NCBI RefSeq assembly: GCF_021271205.1
Contig: NZ_JAIWKS010000009.1
Location: 124,001-188,000 of the forward strand
Source: Pseudomonas uvaldensis
Lineage (GTDB): Bacteria; Pseudomonadota; Gammaproteobacteria; Pseudomonadales; Pseudomonadaceae
Length of the DNA: 64,000 nt
Reading direction: 5' to 3'
The notes below the pieces were generated by a model that saw only the letters and a program-made list of their open reading frames with translations, was not told where the DNA came from and did no database searches. A program made the position numbers and the translations under genes. Numbering within the stretch: position 1 is the first letter of the stretch; every line of letters starts with the position of its first letter. Of this stretch, positions 37,459-46,366 are shown piece by piece.

Positions 37459-37485
37459 CGGTTCAAATATTCAGAGGATCCAGCT

Positions 37486-38862
37486 ATGAGTAGCGGACGT
37501 ATCGTTCAAATCATCGGCGCCGTTATCGACGTGGAATTTCCACGCGACAGCGTACCGAGCATCTACGACGCCTTGAAGGTTCAGGGCGCCGAAACCACTC
37601 TGGAAGTTCAGCAACAGCTGGGCGACGGCGTGGTTCGTACCATTGCGATGGGCTCCACCGAGGGCTTGAAGCGCGGTCTGGACGTCAACAACACTGGCGC
37701 AGCCATCTCCGTACCGGTCGGTAAAGCGACCCTGGGCCGGATCATGGACGTACTGGGCAACCCGATCGACGAAGCTGGCCCGATCGGCGAAGAAGAGCGT
37801 TGGGGCATTCACCGTCCTGCGCCGTCCTTCGCTGAGCAAGCTGGCGGCAACGATCTGCTGGAAACCGGCATCAAGGTTATCGACCTGGTTTGCCCGTTCG
37901 CCAAGGGGGGTAAAGTCGGTCTGTTCGGTGGTGCCGGTGTAGGCAAGACCGTAAACATGATGGAACTGATCCGTAACATCGCCATCGAGCACAGCGGTTA
38001 TTCCGTGTTCGCCGGTGTGGGTGAGCGTACTCGTGAGGGTAACGACTTCTACCACGAGATGAAGGATTCCAACGTTCTGGACAAAGTGGCACTGGTTTAC
38101 GGCCAGATGAACGAGCCGCCGGGAAACCGTCTGCGCGTAGCCCTGACCGGCCTGACCATGGCCGAGAAGTTCCGTGACGAAGGTAACGACGTTCTGCTGT
38201 TCGTCGACAACATCTACCGTTACACCCTGGCCGGTACCGAAGTATCCGCACTGCTGGGCCGTATGCCTTCGGCAGTAGGCTACCAGCCGACCCTGGCTGA
38301 AGAGATGGGCGTGCTGCAAGAGCGCATCACTTCGACCAAGCAAGGCTCGATCACCTCGATCCAGGCCGTATACGTGCCTGCGGACGACTTGACTGACCCG
38401 TCGCCAGCAACCACCTTCGCCCACTTGGACGCCACCGTCGTTCTGTCCCGTGACATCGCTTCCCTGGGTATCTACCCAGCGGTAGACCCACTGGACTCGA
38501 CTTCCCGTCAGCTGGATCCGAACGTGATCGGCAACGAGCACTACGAGACCGCTCGTGGCGTTCAGTACGTACTGCAGCGCTACAAAGAGCTGAAGGACAT
38601 CATCGCGATCCTGGGTATGGATGAGCTGTCGGAAACCGACAAGCAGTTGGTTGCCCGCGCTCGTAAGATCCAGCGCTTCTTGTCGCAGCCGTTCTTCGTG
38701 GCTGAAGTCTTCACCGGTGCTTCGGGTAAATACGTTTCCCTGAAAGACACTATTGCTGGCTTCAAAGGCATCCTCAACGGTGACTACGACCACCTGCCAG
38801 AACAAGCGTTCTATATGGTCGGTGGCATCGAAGAAGCGATCGAGAAAGCCAAGAAACTGTAA
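37486..38862 (+). CDS. atpD: ATP synthase F1 subunit beta
   Basis: A 458-residue catalytic subunit. Walker A is GGAGVGKTVNMMELI near residue 145, and GERTREGNDFYHEM contains the catalytic glutamate. The DELSE-type lever appears as GMDELSETDK. It hydrolyses or makes ATP at the alpha/beta interfaces. It begins 27 bases after atpG. Confidence 0.99.
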   Translation: MSSGRIVQIIGAVIDVEFPRDSVPSIYDALKVQGAETTLEVQQQLGDGVVRTIAMGSTEGLKRGLDVNNTGAAISVPVGKATLGRIMDVLGNPIDEAGPIGEEERWGIHRPAPSFAEQAGGNDLLETGIKVIDLVCPFAKGGKVGLFGGAGVGKTVNMMELIRNIAIEHSGYSVFAGVGERTREGNDFYHEMKDSNVLDKVALVYGQMNEPPGNRLRVALTGLTMAEKFRDEGNDVLLFVDNIYRYTLAGTEVSALLGRMPSAVGYQPTLAEEMGVLQERITSTKQGSITSIQAVYVPADDLTDPSPATTFAHLDATVVLSRDIASLGIYPAVDPLDSTSRQLDPNVIGNEHYETARGVQYVLQRYKELKDIIAILGMDELSETDKQLVARARKIQRFLSQPFFVAEVFTGASGKYVSLKDTIAGFKGILNGDYDHLPEQAFYMVGGIEEAIEKAKKL

Positions 38863-38907
38863 TCCCGGCGCCCGGCAACGGGCGCTAATTTAGGTTGAGG
38901 CAATCAG

Positions 38908-39333
38908 ATGGCTATGACAGTCCATTGCGATATCGTCAGTGCGGAAGGGGAAATCTTCTCCGGTCTGGTCGAGTTTGTGGTTGCGCATGGTGAGCTGGGT
39001 GATCTTGGTATCGCTCTGGGCCACGCACCGCTGATCACCAGCTTGAAGCCAGGTCCGATTAGTCTGACCAAGCAGGGCGGGGAAAAGGAGGTGTTCTACA
39101 TCTCCGGTGGTTTCCTCGAGGTTCAGCCGAACATGGTCAAGGTCCTTGCCGACACCGTGCAACGTGCTGCCGACCTGGACGAAGCCTCCGCTCAGGAAGC
39201 CGTCAAGGCTGCCGAGAAGGCACTGCACGAAAAAGGCGCAGACTTCGACTACGGTTCTGCTGCTGCACGTCTGGCCGAGGCTGCAGCCCAGCTGCGCACC
39301 GTCCAGCAGATCCGCAAGAAGTTCGGCGGTTAA
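38908..39333 (+). CDS. atpC: ATP synthase F1 subunit epsilon
   Basis: A 141-residue protein with an N-terminal beta-sandwich (VHCDIVSAEGEIFSG, GDLGIALGHAPLITSLKPG) and two C-terminal helices that can inhibit hydrolysis. It couples gamma to the c-ring. It closes the operon and is followed by a strong terminator. Confidence 0.98.
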   Translation: MAMTVHCDIVSAEGEIFSGLVEFVVAHGELGDLGIALGHAPLITSLKPGPISLTKQGGEKEVFYISGGFLEVQPNMVKVLADTVQRAADLDEASAQEAVKAAEKALHEKGADFDYGSAAARLAEAAAQLRTVQQIRKKFGG

Positions 39334-39359
39334 GCCGTCAGCTTTCTGTGCGATTGATT

Positions 39360-39388
39360 AAAAAGGGTAGCCTCGGCTACCCTTTTTT
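39360..39388 (+). terminator. Terminator of the atp operon
   Basis: AAAAGGGTAGCC pairs with GGCTACCCTTTT around a two- to three-base loop, followed by more T. It separates atpC from glmU. Confidence 0.92.
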
Positions 39389-39448
39389 CTTTTCCCGACA
39401 CTCATCATCTGGTCACAGCCGCTGACCACCCAGGATTGGTAGCCAGTC

Positions 39449-40816
39449 ATGTCTCTCGAAATCGTTATTCTCGCGGCCGGTCAAGGCACCCGCATGCGCT
39501 CGGCGCTGCCCAAGGTCCTGCACCCGGTCGCTGGCAACTCCATGCTGGGTCATGTTATCCACAGCGCCCGCCAGCTCAATCCACAGCGCATTCATGTGGT
39601 CATTGGCCATGGCGCCGACGCAGTACGTGAACGTCTGGCGGCGGACGATCTGAATTTTGTCCTGCAGGACAAACAGCTGGGAACCGGCCATGCGGTGGCT
39701 CAGGCCGTGCCTTTCATCAGTGCCGACACGGTGCTGATTCTTTATGGCGACGTGCCGTTGATCGAAGTCGACACGTTACAACGCCTGCTCAAGCACGCTG
39801 CGCCAGAACAGCTGGGTCTGCTGACCGTCGAGCTGGATGACCCCACTGGTTACGGCCGCATCGTGCGTAACGCCGACGGCCAGGTGACGGCCATCGTCGA
39901 GCAAAAAGATGCCAGCGAAGCCCAACGCGCCATCACCGAAGGCAACACCGGAATTCTCGCTGTACCAGCCGCACGCTTGGGTGACTGGATGAGTCGTCTG
40001 TCCAACAACAATGCCCAAGGCGAGTATTACCTGACGGATGTGATTGCCATGGCCGTCGCGGACGGGCTGGTGGTGGCCACCGAACAACCCTTGGACGCAA
40101 TGGAAGTGCAGGGCGCCAATGATCGTCGGCAACTGGCCGATCTGGAGCGCCACTATCAGCTGCGTGCTGCTCATCGCTTGATGGCACAGGGTGTGACTCT
40201 GCGCGATCCGGCCCGTTTCGATATACGGGGTGAAGTCAGTGTGGGCCGCGATGTGGTGATCGATATCAATGTCATCCTTGAAGGAAAGGTGGTGATCGAG
40301 GATGACGTCATCATCGGTCCGAACTGCGTGATCAAGGACAGTACGCTGCGCAAGGGCGCGGTGATCAAGGCCAACACCCACCTCGAAGGCGCGATCATGG
40401 GAGAAGGCAGTGACGCCGGGCCGTTTGCTCGTCTGCGTCCCGGTTCCGTGCTGGAAGCCCGTGCCCATGTGGGTAACTTTGTAGAGTTGAAAAATGCTCA
40501 CCTGGGCGAAGGCGCCAAGGCCGGGCACCTGACCTATCTGGGCGACGCCGAGGTCGGCGCTCGCACCAACATCGGTGCTGGCACCATCACGTGTAATTAC
40601 GATGGCGCCAACAAATGGAAGACTGTGTTAGGCGAGGATGTATTCATCGGCTCCAACAACTCTTTGGTAGCCCCTGTGGATATCTCCAACGGTGCAACCA
40701 CCGCGGCCGGTTCGACCATCACGCAGAATGTGGATAACTTGCAATTGGCCGTAGGGCGTGCCCGGCAGAGGAATATCGACGGCTGGAAGCGTCCGGTGAA
40801 AATCAAGAAGACCTAA
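39449..40816 (+). CDS. glmU: Bifunctional GlcNAc-1-phosphate uridyltransferase / glucosamine-1-phosphate acetyltransferase
   Basis: A 455-residue enzyme. The N-terminal pyrophosphorylase has LAAGQGTRMRSALPKVLH; the C-terminal left-handed beta-helix shows hexapeptide repeats (VVIEDDVIIGPNCVIKDS) and the NIGAGTITCNYDGANK active segment. It makes UDP-GlcNAc for peptidoglycan and LPS. Two exact DnaA boxes lie inside it (39555 and 40729) and a third lies just after its stop (40818). Confidence 0.98.
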   Translation: MSLEIVILAAGQGTRMRSALPKVLHPVAGNSMLGHVIHSARQLNPQRIHVVIGHGADAVRERLAADDLNFVLQDKQLGTGHAVAQAVPFISADTVLILYGDVPLIEVDTLQRLLKHAAPEQLGLLTVELDDPTGYGRIVRNADGQVTAIVEQKDASEAQRAITEGNTGILAVPAARLGDWMSRLSNNNAQGEYYLTDVIAMAVADGLVVATEQPLDAMEVQGANDRRQLADLERHYQLRAAHRLMAQGVTLRDPARFDIRGEVSVGRDVVIDINVILEGKVVIEDDVIIGPNCVIKDSTLRKGAVIKANTHLEGAIMGEGSDAGPFARLRPGSVLEARAHVGNFVELKNAHLGEGAKAGHLTYLGDAEVGARTNIGAGTITCNYDGANKWKTVLGEDVFIGSNNSLVAPVDISNGATTAAGSTITQNVDNLQLAVGRARQRNIDGWKRPVKIKKT

Positions 40817-40832
40817 GTTATCCACAATCTCC

Positions 40833-40923
40833 CCCTGTGGGAGCGGGCTTGCTCGCGAAGACGTTGGCACATTCGAAGTGAATGCGGGCTGACCCACCGC
40901 TTTCATGAGCAAGCCCGCTCCCA
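40833..40923. repeat. REP doublet (REPIN)
   Basis: GTGGGAGCGGGCTTGCTCGC on the left and GAGCAAGCCCGCTCCCAC on the right are inverted copies about 50 bases apart. It lies between glmU and glmR. It is the canonical P. fluorescens-type REPIN. Confidence 0.9.
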
Positions 40924-41028
40924 CCGTATCCAATCGTTTCTGAATTTTTCTCCTCTCGTCTTGACGAACCCTTTTTAATAGGTTTTGATTGCTTACGTTA
41001 TCTTTCGAATCGAAACTTATAAAACACC

Positions 41029-41805
41029 ATGTCGAAGCGCAACACTCCTCAACGCCGCCACAGTATCCTTGCGTTGCTCCAAGAGCAGGGCGAGGTCAGC
41101 GTGGATGAATTGGCCAAGCGCTTCGAAACCTCGGAAGTTACGATTCGCAAGGATCTTGCCGCGCTGGAAACCAATGGCCTGTTATTGCGTCGCTACGGTG
41201 GTGCTGTACCGATGCCCCAGGAGCTGGTGGCCGATAATGGGCATACAGTCTCTAAATACAAACAGGCCATTGCCCGGGCCGCTGTGAAGCGGATCCGCGA
41301 ACATGCGCGGATCATCATCGACAGCGGCAGTACCACTGCGGCCATGATTCCCGAACTGGGCTTGCAGCCGGGGTTGGTGGTGATGACCAATTCCCTGCAT
41401 GTGGCCAGCGCCTTGAACGAGCTGGAGCATGAGCCGGTGCTGCTGATGACCGGCGGCACTTGGGACCCTCATTCCGAATCGTTCCAGGGGCAGGTTGCCG
41501 AGCAAGTCCTGCGTTCCTATGACTTCGACCAGTTGTTCATCGGTGCCGACGGCATCGATCTGGTTCGTGGTACCACCACCTTCAACGAACTGCTGGGCCT
41601 GAGCCGTGTGATGGCTGAGGTTGCCCGCGAAGTGATCGTGATGGTGGAGGCTGACAAGGTCGGCCGAAAGATCCCCAATCTGGAACTGCCGTGGAGCAGC
41701 GTCCATACCCTTATTACCGATGATCGTCTGCCCGTGGAGGCACGCGACCAGATTCAGGCCCGTGGTATCCATGTGATCTGCGCGTCTGTCAGCCAGGAGA
41801 AATAA
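41029..41805 (+). CDS. glmR: DeoR-family regulator of amino-sugar synthesis
   Basis: A 258-residue DeoR protein. The N-terminal helix-turn-helix (residues ~8-57) is HSILALLQEQGEVSVDELAKRF with TSEVTIRKDLAALE. The sugar-phosphate isomerase-like effector domain has IIDSGSTTAAMI and the metal/ligand segment FIGADGIDL. Position one base before glmS matches P. aeruginosa GlmR (PA5550), which affects glmS expression; the ligand is likely an amino-sugar phosphate. Confidence 0.9.
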   Translation: MSKRNTPQRRHSILALLQEQGEVSVDELAKRFETSEVTIRKDLAALETNGLLLRRYGGAVPMPQELVADNGHTVSKYKQAIARAAVKRIREHARIIIDSGSTTAAMIPELGLQPGLVVMTNSLHVASALNELEHEPVLLMTGGTWDPHSESFQGQVAEQVLRSYDFDQLFIGADGIDLVRGTTTFNELLGLSRVMAEVAREVIVMVEADKVGRKIPNLELPWSSVHTLITDDRLPVEARDQIQARGIHVICASVSQEK

Positions 41806-41806
41806 C

Positions 41807-43639
41807 ATGTGTGGAATCGTTGGCGCCGTCGCTGAACGCAACATCACCGCCATCCTGCTCGAAGGTCTCAAGCGCCTGGAATACCGCGGCTACGACAGTG
41901 CCGGTGTAGCGGTGTTCACCAACGACGAGAAACTCGAGCGCATGCGCCGTCCCGGCAAGGTCAGCGAGCTGGAGCAGGCGTTGGATGCCGAGCCGTTGAT
42001 CGGCCGCCTGGGTATCGCCCACACCCGCTGGGCCACTCATGGTGCGCCCTGCGAGCGTAACGCCCATCCGCATTTCTCCGGCGACCTGGCGGTGGTGCAC
42101 AACGGCATCATCGAAAACCACGAAGCCCTGCGCGAACGGCTGAAGGCCTTGGACTATGTGTTCACCTCGGACACCGACACTGAAGTCATCGCTCATTTGC
42201 TCAACCATAAGCTCAAGGAGCTGGGAGACCTGACCGTAGCCCTCAAGGCCACCGTCAAGGAATTGCACGGTGCCTACGGCCTGGCGGTAATCAGCGCGAA
42301 ACAACCGGATCGTGTGGTAGCGGCCCGTAGCGGCAGCCCGTTGGTCATCGGCCTGGGCCTGGGTGAGAATTTCCTGGCTTCCGATCAGTTGGCGCTGCGT
42401 CAGGTCACCGACCGCTTCATGTATCTGGAGGAGGGCGATATCGCCGATATCCGCCGTGACAGCGTGCAGATCTGGGATCTGGATGGTAAAGCCGTCGAGC
42501 GCGAAACCGTGCAGTACCGCGACGGTGCCGAAGCGGCTGACAAGGGCGAGTTCCGCCACTTCATGCTCAAGGAAATCCACGAGCAACCGGCCGTCGTGCA
42601 GCGCACGCTGGAAGGGCGCATGAGCCAGAACCAGGTGCTGGTCCAGGCATTCGGCCCGCAGGCGGCCGAGCTGTTTGCCAAGGTTCGTAATGTACAGATT
42701 GTCGCCTGCGGCACCAGTTATCACGCTGGCATGGTGGCTCGTTACTGGCTGGAAGAGCTGGCCGGTATCCCTTGCCAGGTCGAAGTGGCCAGTGAGTTCC
42801 GCTACCGCAAGGTGGTGGTGCAGCCGGACACCCTGTTCGTCACGATTTCACAATCCGGCGAAACCGCCGACACCCTGGCGGCGCTGCGTAATGCCAAGGA
42901 ACTGGGTTTCCTGGCCAGCCTGGCGATCTGCAACGTCGGCATCAGTTCGCTGGTGCGTGAATCCGACCTGACGCTGTTGACCCAGGCCGGTCGCGAAATC
43001 GGCGTGGCTTCGACCAAGGCATTCACCACGCAACTGGTGGGCCTGCTGTTGCTGACCCTGTCCCTGGGTCAGGTGCGCGGCACGCTGGGCGAAGGTGTCG
43101 AGGCCAAGCTGGTGGAAGAACTGCGTCGCCTGCCGGCCCGCCTGGGCGAAGCCCTGGCCATGGACAGCACCGTGGAAAAGATCGCCGAGCTGTTCGCCGA
43201 GAAGAACCACACCCTGTTCCTCGGGCGTGGCGCGCAATTCCCGGTGGCGATGGAAGGGGCCTTGAAGCTCAAGGAAATCTCCTACATCCACGCCGAGGCC
43301 TATCCGGCCGGTGAACTCAAGCACGGCCCGCTGGCGCTTGTGGACAACGACATGCCGGTGGTTACCGTAGCGCCGAACAACGAACTGCTGGAGAAGCTCA
43401 AGTCCAACCTGCAGGAAGTGCGCGCCCGTGGCGGCCAGTTGATCGTCTTCGCCGATGAAAAAGCCGGCATGACCAACGGCGAAGGCACTCATGTGGTGCA
43501 CATGCCGCACATCCACGACATCCTCTCGCCGATCCTCTATACCCTTCCGCTGCAACTGCTGTCGTACTACGTGGCGGTGCTCAAGGGCACCGATGTGGAC
43601 CAGCCGCGGAATCTGGCGAAGTCTGTGACGGTGGAGTGA
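41807..43639 (+). CDS. glmS: Glutamine--fructose-6-phosphate aminotransferase (isomerizing)
   Basis: A 610-residue enzyme. The N-terminal glutaminase begins with the nucleophile Cys2 (MCGIVGAV) and shows GIAHTRWATHG. Two SIS domains have ACGTSYHAG and SQSGETADTLAAL, and the C-terminus is NLAKSVTVE. It commits fructose-6-phosphate to UDP-GlcNAc synthesis. Its last ~30 bases are the conserved target recognised by TnsD of Tn7-like elements. Confidence 0.99.
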   Translation: MCGIVGAVAERNITAILLEGLKRLEYRGYDSAGVAVFTNDEKLERMRRPGKVSELEQALDAEPLIGRLGIAHTRWATHGAPCERNAHPHFSGDLAVVHNGIIENHEALRERLKALDYVFTSDTDTEVIAHLLNHKLKELGDLTVALKATVKELHGAYGLAVISAKQPDRVVAARSGSPLVIGLGLGENFLASDQLALRQVTDRFMYLEEGDIADIRRDSVQIWDLDGKAVERETVQYRDGAEAADKGEFRHFMLKEIHEQPAVVQRTLEGRMSQNQVLVQAFGPQAAELFAKVRNVQIVACGTSYHAGMVARYWLEELAGIPCQVEVASEFRYRKVVVQPDTLFVTISQSGETADTLAALRNAKELGFLASLAICNVGISSLVRESDLTLLTQAGREIGVASTKAFTTQLVGLLLLTLSLGQVRGTLGEGVEAKLVEELRRLPARLGEALAMDSTVEKIAELFAEKNHTLFLGRGAQFPVAMEGALKLKEISYIHAEAYPAGELKHGPLALVDNDMPVVTVAPNNELLEKLKSNLQEVRARGGQLIVFADEKAGMTNGEGTHVVHMPHIHDILSPILYTLPLQLLSYYVAVLKGTDVDQPRNLAKSVTVE

Positions 43640-43670
43640 GTCGTCTACCGAAAGCCAGGTTTTTTGTAAT
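43605..43670 (+). other. attTn7: attTn7 site
   Basis: The conserved 3' end of glmS is the TnsD-binding region. In Pseudomonas, Tn7 enters about 25 bases after the glmS stop, here near 43662-43668. No Tn7 end repeats or tns genes are seen, so the site appears unoccupied. Position is inferred from known biology. Confidence 0.75.
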
Positions 43671-43687
43671 CTACGTAATGAATGTTC

Positions 43688-43708
43688 GGGTTTAGCGCCG
43701 CTAAACCC
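43688..43708. terminator. Hairpin terminator after glmS
   Basis: GGGTTTAGC-GCC-GCTAAACCC is a perfect 9-bp stem about 50 bases after the glmS stop. The following tail is only moderately T-rich, so termination may be weak. Confidence 0.6.
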
Positions 43709-43823
43709 GCTCATTCTTCCAAGACGCATCGTTCCTTACGCGTGGCTGGCCCTTCGCCAAATAGCTGAAGAATCCGACTCAACATCTGCGCTCATCTTGA
43801 GAAACCAAAATTTTATTTTGAAG

Positions 43824-43860
43824 GTATTTTTTCGATTTTTTTGAGAAGATGAAAAAATAT
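43824..43860. promoter_or_regulatory. Distal palindrome upstream of hipB
   Basis: GTATTTTTTC (43824-43833) and GAAAAAATAT (43851-43860) form an inverted repeat with one mismatch and a 17-base spacer. Its arms match those of the proximal palindrome, suggesting a second HipB operator. Confidence 0.5.
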
Positions 43861-43904
43861 TTTCCTTTTTCTCGTTAGAAATCGATCTCAGGCATCTATG
43901 TGCT

Positions 43905-43943
43905 AGTATTTTTTCAAATTCTCAAGGAAATTGAAAAAATACT
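43905..43943. promoter_or_regulatory. Proximal palindrome (candidate HipB operator)
   Basis: AGTATTTTTTCAA (43905-43917) and TTGAAAAAATACT (43931-43943) are perfect 13-bp inverted arms with a 13-base spacer, ending three bases before the hipB start. Placement predicts autorepression by HipB or the HipBA complex. Confidence 0.65.
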
Positions 43944-43946
43944 GCC

Positions 43947-44405
43947 ATGCCCAAAAAAACAGCACCCCTCATGCCATCCGCTGAGCGGCTCCTGCGGCAG
44001 CTTGGCGAACGGATCGAGCTGGCTCGTAAGCGTCGTAAGATAACTGCGACACAAATGGCTGCGCGTGCGGGGATGAGCGCTCCTACGTTGAGGGCGCTGG
44101 AAAGTGGCAGTCCTGCTGTGACCATAGGGGCTTACGTTTCGGTATTGGTAGCCTTGGGGTTGGAGAAGGACCTTGAATTGCTCGCACGCACGGATGAGTT
44201 AGGCCGCGATCTGCAAGACGCGCAGTTGAAAGGGCGTTCTACAGTCGAGCACATCAAGCCAAAAGCAGGGCTGCCTCAGGTTCATGGGGACAATTTGCTC
44301 AGCGTCTCAGCAAAAGAGAATAGTTCTGCATCGCCAACCGCTTACAGCCGAAGCCAGACAAGCTCTGAACTGGCCAAGAAGCTTTTAGGGGAAGACGATG
44401 CCTGA
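43947..44405 (+). CDS. hipB: HipB-type antitoxin, XRE-family DNA-binding protein
   Basis: A 152-residue protein with a Cro/CI-type helix-turn-helix at about residues 19-70 (GERIELARKRRKITATQMAA, then APTLRALESG). A polar tail of about 80 residues follows. It is longer than the E. coli HipB. It should neutralise HipA and repress the pair's promoter through the two palindromes just upstream. It overlaps hipA by eight bases. Base composition is visibly lower in GC than glmS, which suggests acquisition at the glmS-adjacent site. Confidence 0.88.
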   Translation: MPKKTAPLMPSAERLLRQLGERIELARKRRKITATQMAARAGMSAPTLRALESGSPAVTIGAYVSVLVALGLEKDLELLARTDELGRDLQDAQLKGRSTVEHIKPKAGLPQVHGDNLLSVSAKENSSASPTAYSRSQTSSELAKKLLGEDDA

Positions 44406-45654
44406 AAGGATTTTCGTCTACGCAGACTGGAATGAAACAGCACCCGTACTGCTTGGAACCCTTCATTCCCGCCGACTGGCAGGATCCGAGCGTATGGAGT
44501 TCGAGTACACCCGGGCTGTTCTTCAAACCATTCACACTCAGATTGCCATCGACCCTCGGATTCAGCCTTACGAAGGGCGGCAATATCCAGCGAGAAATTG
44601 CTTTGGGTGCGTATCGGACTCCTCGCCTGATCGATGGGGGCGACTGCTGATGGATCGTCGCTTGGAGCGGGATAAAAGAGCAGGAGTCGTACCGCAGGAC
44701 GCACGGCTGTTTGACTCGGACTATCTCATCGGGGTTCACGACGCCTACCGGGTAGGGGGACTGCGTTTCAAAGTCGAGGAAGAAGGAGCGTTCCTTGATG
44801 ACCATGTGGAGCATGCCGCTCCACCGATGGCTCGCATGCGTGAGCTTGAAGAGGCTTCGCGTCGATTTGAAGCTGGAGAGGATCGGGGGGCTCAGGGTCA
44901 GGACTGGATTCGAATGCTCATTGCTCCAGGGGGCTCTCTGGGTGGAGCGAGGCCCAAGGCAAGCGTAGTTGATGACGATCACGCTCTCTGGATAGGAAAA
45001 TTTCCCAGTAATAGAGACACCCACGACGTGGGCGGCTGGGAGATGGTCGTCAACACATTGGCCCAAGGCTGTGGGCTATATGTGGCTGAAGGAAAAGCGC
45101 AACGGTACGCGAGTGAGTACCACTGTTTCATGGTGAAGCGCTTTGACAGAACAGTAAGGGGAGGCCGACTTCACTTCGCTTCAGCGATGACCCTGACCGA
45201 CCACCAGGATGGTGATGGGCATGAGACAGGGGCCAGTTACCTGGAAATTGCAGAGGTATTGGTAAGGGAGGGGGCCGCTGCCGACGTAGATCTTCCCGAG
45301 CTTTGGCGAAGAATTGTTTTCAACATGCTGGTTTCGAATACTGACGATCATCTACGAAACCATGGCTTCCTGTTGGAACCAGGGCGCGGTTGGCGTCTTT
45401 CCCCCGCATATGACATGAACCCGGTCCCTGGTGACACTGGCTTGAGGCTCAACGTTTCAGAGGCCGATAACGCCATAGACCTTGATTTGGCAATGAGCGT
45501 GGCCGGCTACTTCCGCGTCTCTGCTGACGATGCCAGACAAACCATCCAAAGGTTCCAGGGCGTCGTCGGAAAATGGCCCAGGGTCGCGCGCTATCTGGGC
45601 ATCTCAAGCAATGAGCAGGAGCGGATGGCGCCAGCATTTGCGCTTGCTCGCTAA
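44398..45654 (+). CDS. hipA: HipA-type serine/threonine kinase toxin
   Basis: A 418-residue HipA-like kinase. The N-terminal HipA domain has the conserved SSPDRWGR (75-82). The gly-rich loop APGGSLGGARPKAS (176-189) and Lys201 (WIGKFPS) bind ATP. NTDDHLRNHGF (314-324) is the catalytic loop and LSPAYDMNP (334-342, Asp339) the metal-binding segment. All key residues are present, so it is probably active. HipA of E. coli phosphorylates glutamyl-tRNA synthetase, causing dormancy; the target here is unknown. It is coupled to hipB by overlap and convergent with nrtR three bases away. Confidence 0.9.
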   Translation: MPERIFVYADWNETAPVLLGTLHSRRLAGSERMEFEYTRAVLQTIHTQIAIDPRIQPYEGRQYPARNCFGCVSDSSPDRWGRLLMDRRLERDKRAGVVPQDARLFDSDYLIGVHDAYRVGGLRFKVEEEGAFLDDHVEHAAPPMARMRELEEASRRFEAGEDRGAQGQDWIRMLIAPGGSLGGARPKASVVDDDHALWIGKFPSNRDTHDVGGWEMVVNTLAQGCGLYVAEGKAQRYASEYHCFMVKRFDRTVRGGRLHFASAMTLTDHQDGDGHETGASYLEIAEVLVREGAAADVDLPELWRRIVFNMLVSNTDDHLRNHGFLLEPGRGWRLSPAYDMNPVPGDTGLRLNVSEADNAIDLDLAMSVAGYFRVSADDARQTIQRFQGVVGKWPRVARYLGISSNEQERMAPAFALAR

Positions 45655-45657
45655 GCG

Positions 45658-46365
45658 CTATTCCAGAAAACACCGATCAAACAGGTAAACACTGCCCGGC
45701 TTGAGGTTTTCCACTGTGCTTTGCGGTCGACCGCCGTCGCCGCTTATCTTGCGGCCGGTTTCCCGCAAGTATCCTGCCTCGGTCATTTTCAGCAAACGCT
45801 GGCGGATGCTGGTCTTGAGCACCGGGCGGTCGAGTACGATGGAGAAAACACTCACGGCTTGAGGCGCGCTGAATTCTGGTCCCAGGAACATGAGCGGCAG
45901 GCTGCTGTAGAGGGCTTTGGATAACAATCGCTCGTGGACAGCCGCTACCAGGCTGTTATGGTCGAAAGGCAGTTTTATCGAGCCGCTGGCGACGCCTTTG
46001 AGTGGGAAAAAACCCTGGTGCTCGGCGAGCTGGACCGCCTCGCTGACAATCGCCAGGTAGAACGTTGAGGACGACCAGCAGCGCGGATCGCGGAAGGCGT
46101 CGCCGACGGTGCCGACCTGTTCGATCCAGGCCAGCGGCATGCCCACTTTGCTTGAGCTGCGTAGGCGCTCCACGGCGTCGTTCAGCGTGAGATCCTCTAC
46201 GCCCCCGTTGACCACGATCCCCGGCAGTGCCCAGTGACCGGCGAACGGCTCGGCTTCCCGCCGGTTCAGGAGAATTTCCAGCGCCTGGGTTTCCCGGCAG
46301 AAGCGCAGCACACAGAGGTCGATGGTGTGCAAATAATCGCGCATGTGGGCTGTGGGATTTGGCAT
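45658..46365 (-). CDS. nrtR: NrtR-type NUDIX-related regulator of NAD metabolism
   Basis: A 235-residue protein; ATG 46365 is chosen because it lies one base after the upstream gene's stop, with GGAA before it. The N-terminal half (~10-150) has a NUDIX fold opening (TIDLCVLRFCRETQALEILLNRR) but a degraded NUDIX box (VERLRSSSKVG), so it should bind rather than cleave its ligand. The C-terminal ~75 residues form a winged helix (LKTSIRQRLLKMTEAGYLRE). NrtR proteins repress NAD genes and release DNA on ADP-ribose-type ligands. It is in one operon with the nadD-like gene and divergent from pncA-pncB-nadE. Confidence 0.88.
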   Translation of the reverse strand: MPNPTAHMRDYLHTIDLCVLRFCRETQALEILLNRREAEPFAGHWALPGIVVNGGVEDLTLNDAVERLRSSSKVGMPLAWIEQVGTVGDAFRDPRCWSSSTFYLAIVSEAVQLAEHQGFFPLKGVASGSIKLPFDHNSLVAAVHERLLSKALYSSLPLMFLGPEFSAPQAVSVFSIVLDRPVLKTSIRQRLLKMTEAGYLRETGRKISGDGGRPQSTVENLKPGSVYLFDRCFLE

Positions 46366-46366
46366 G

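Noticed and set aside
43640..43946. Tn7 or other transposon ends at attTn7
   Set aside because: No Tn7-type end repeats, target duplication or transposase gene could be seen; only a terminator hairpin and hipB operators are present.
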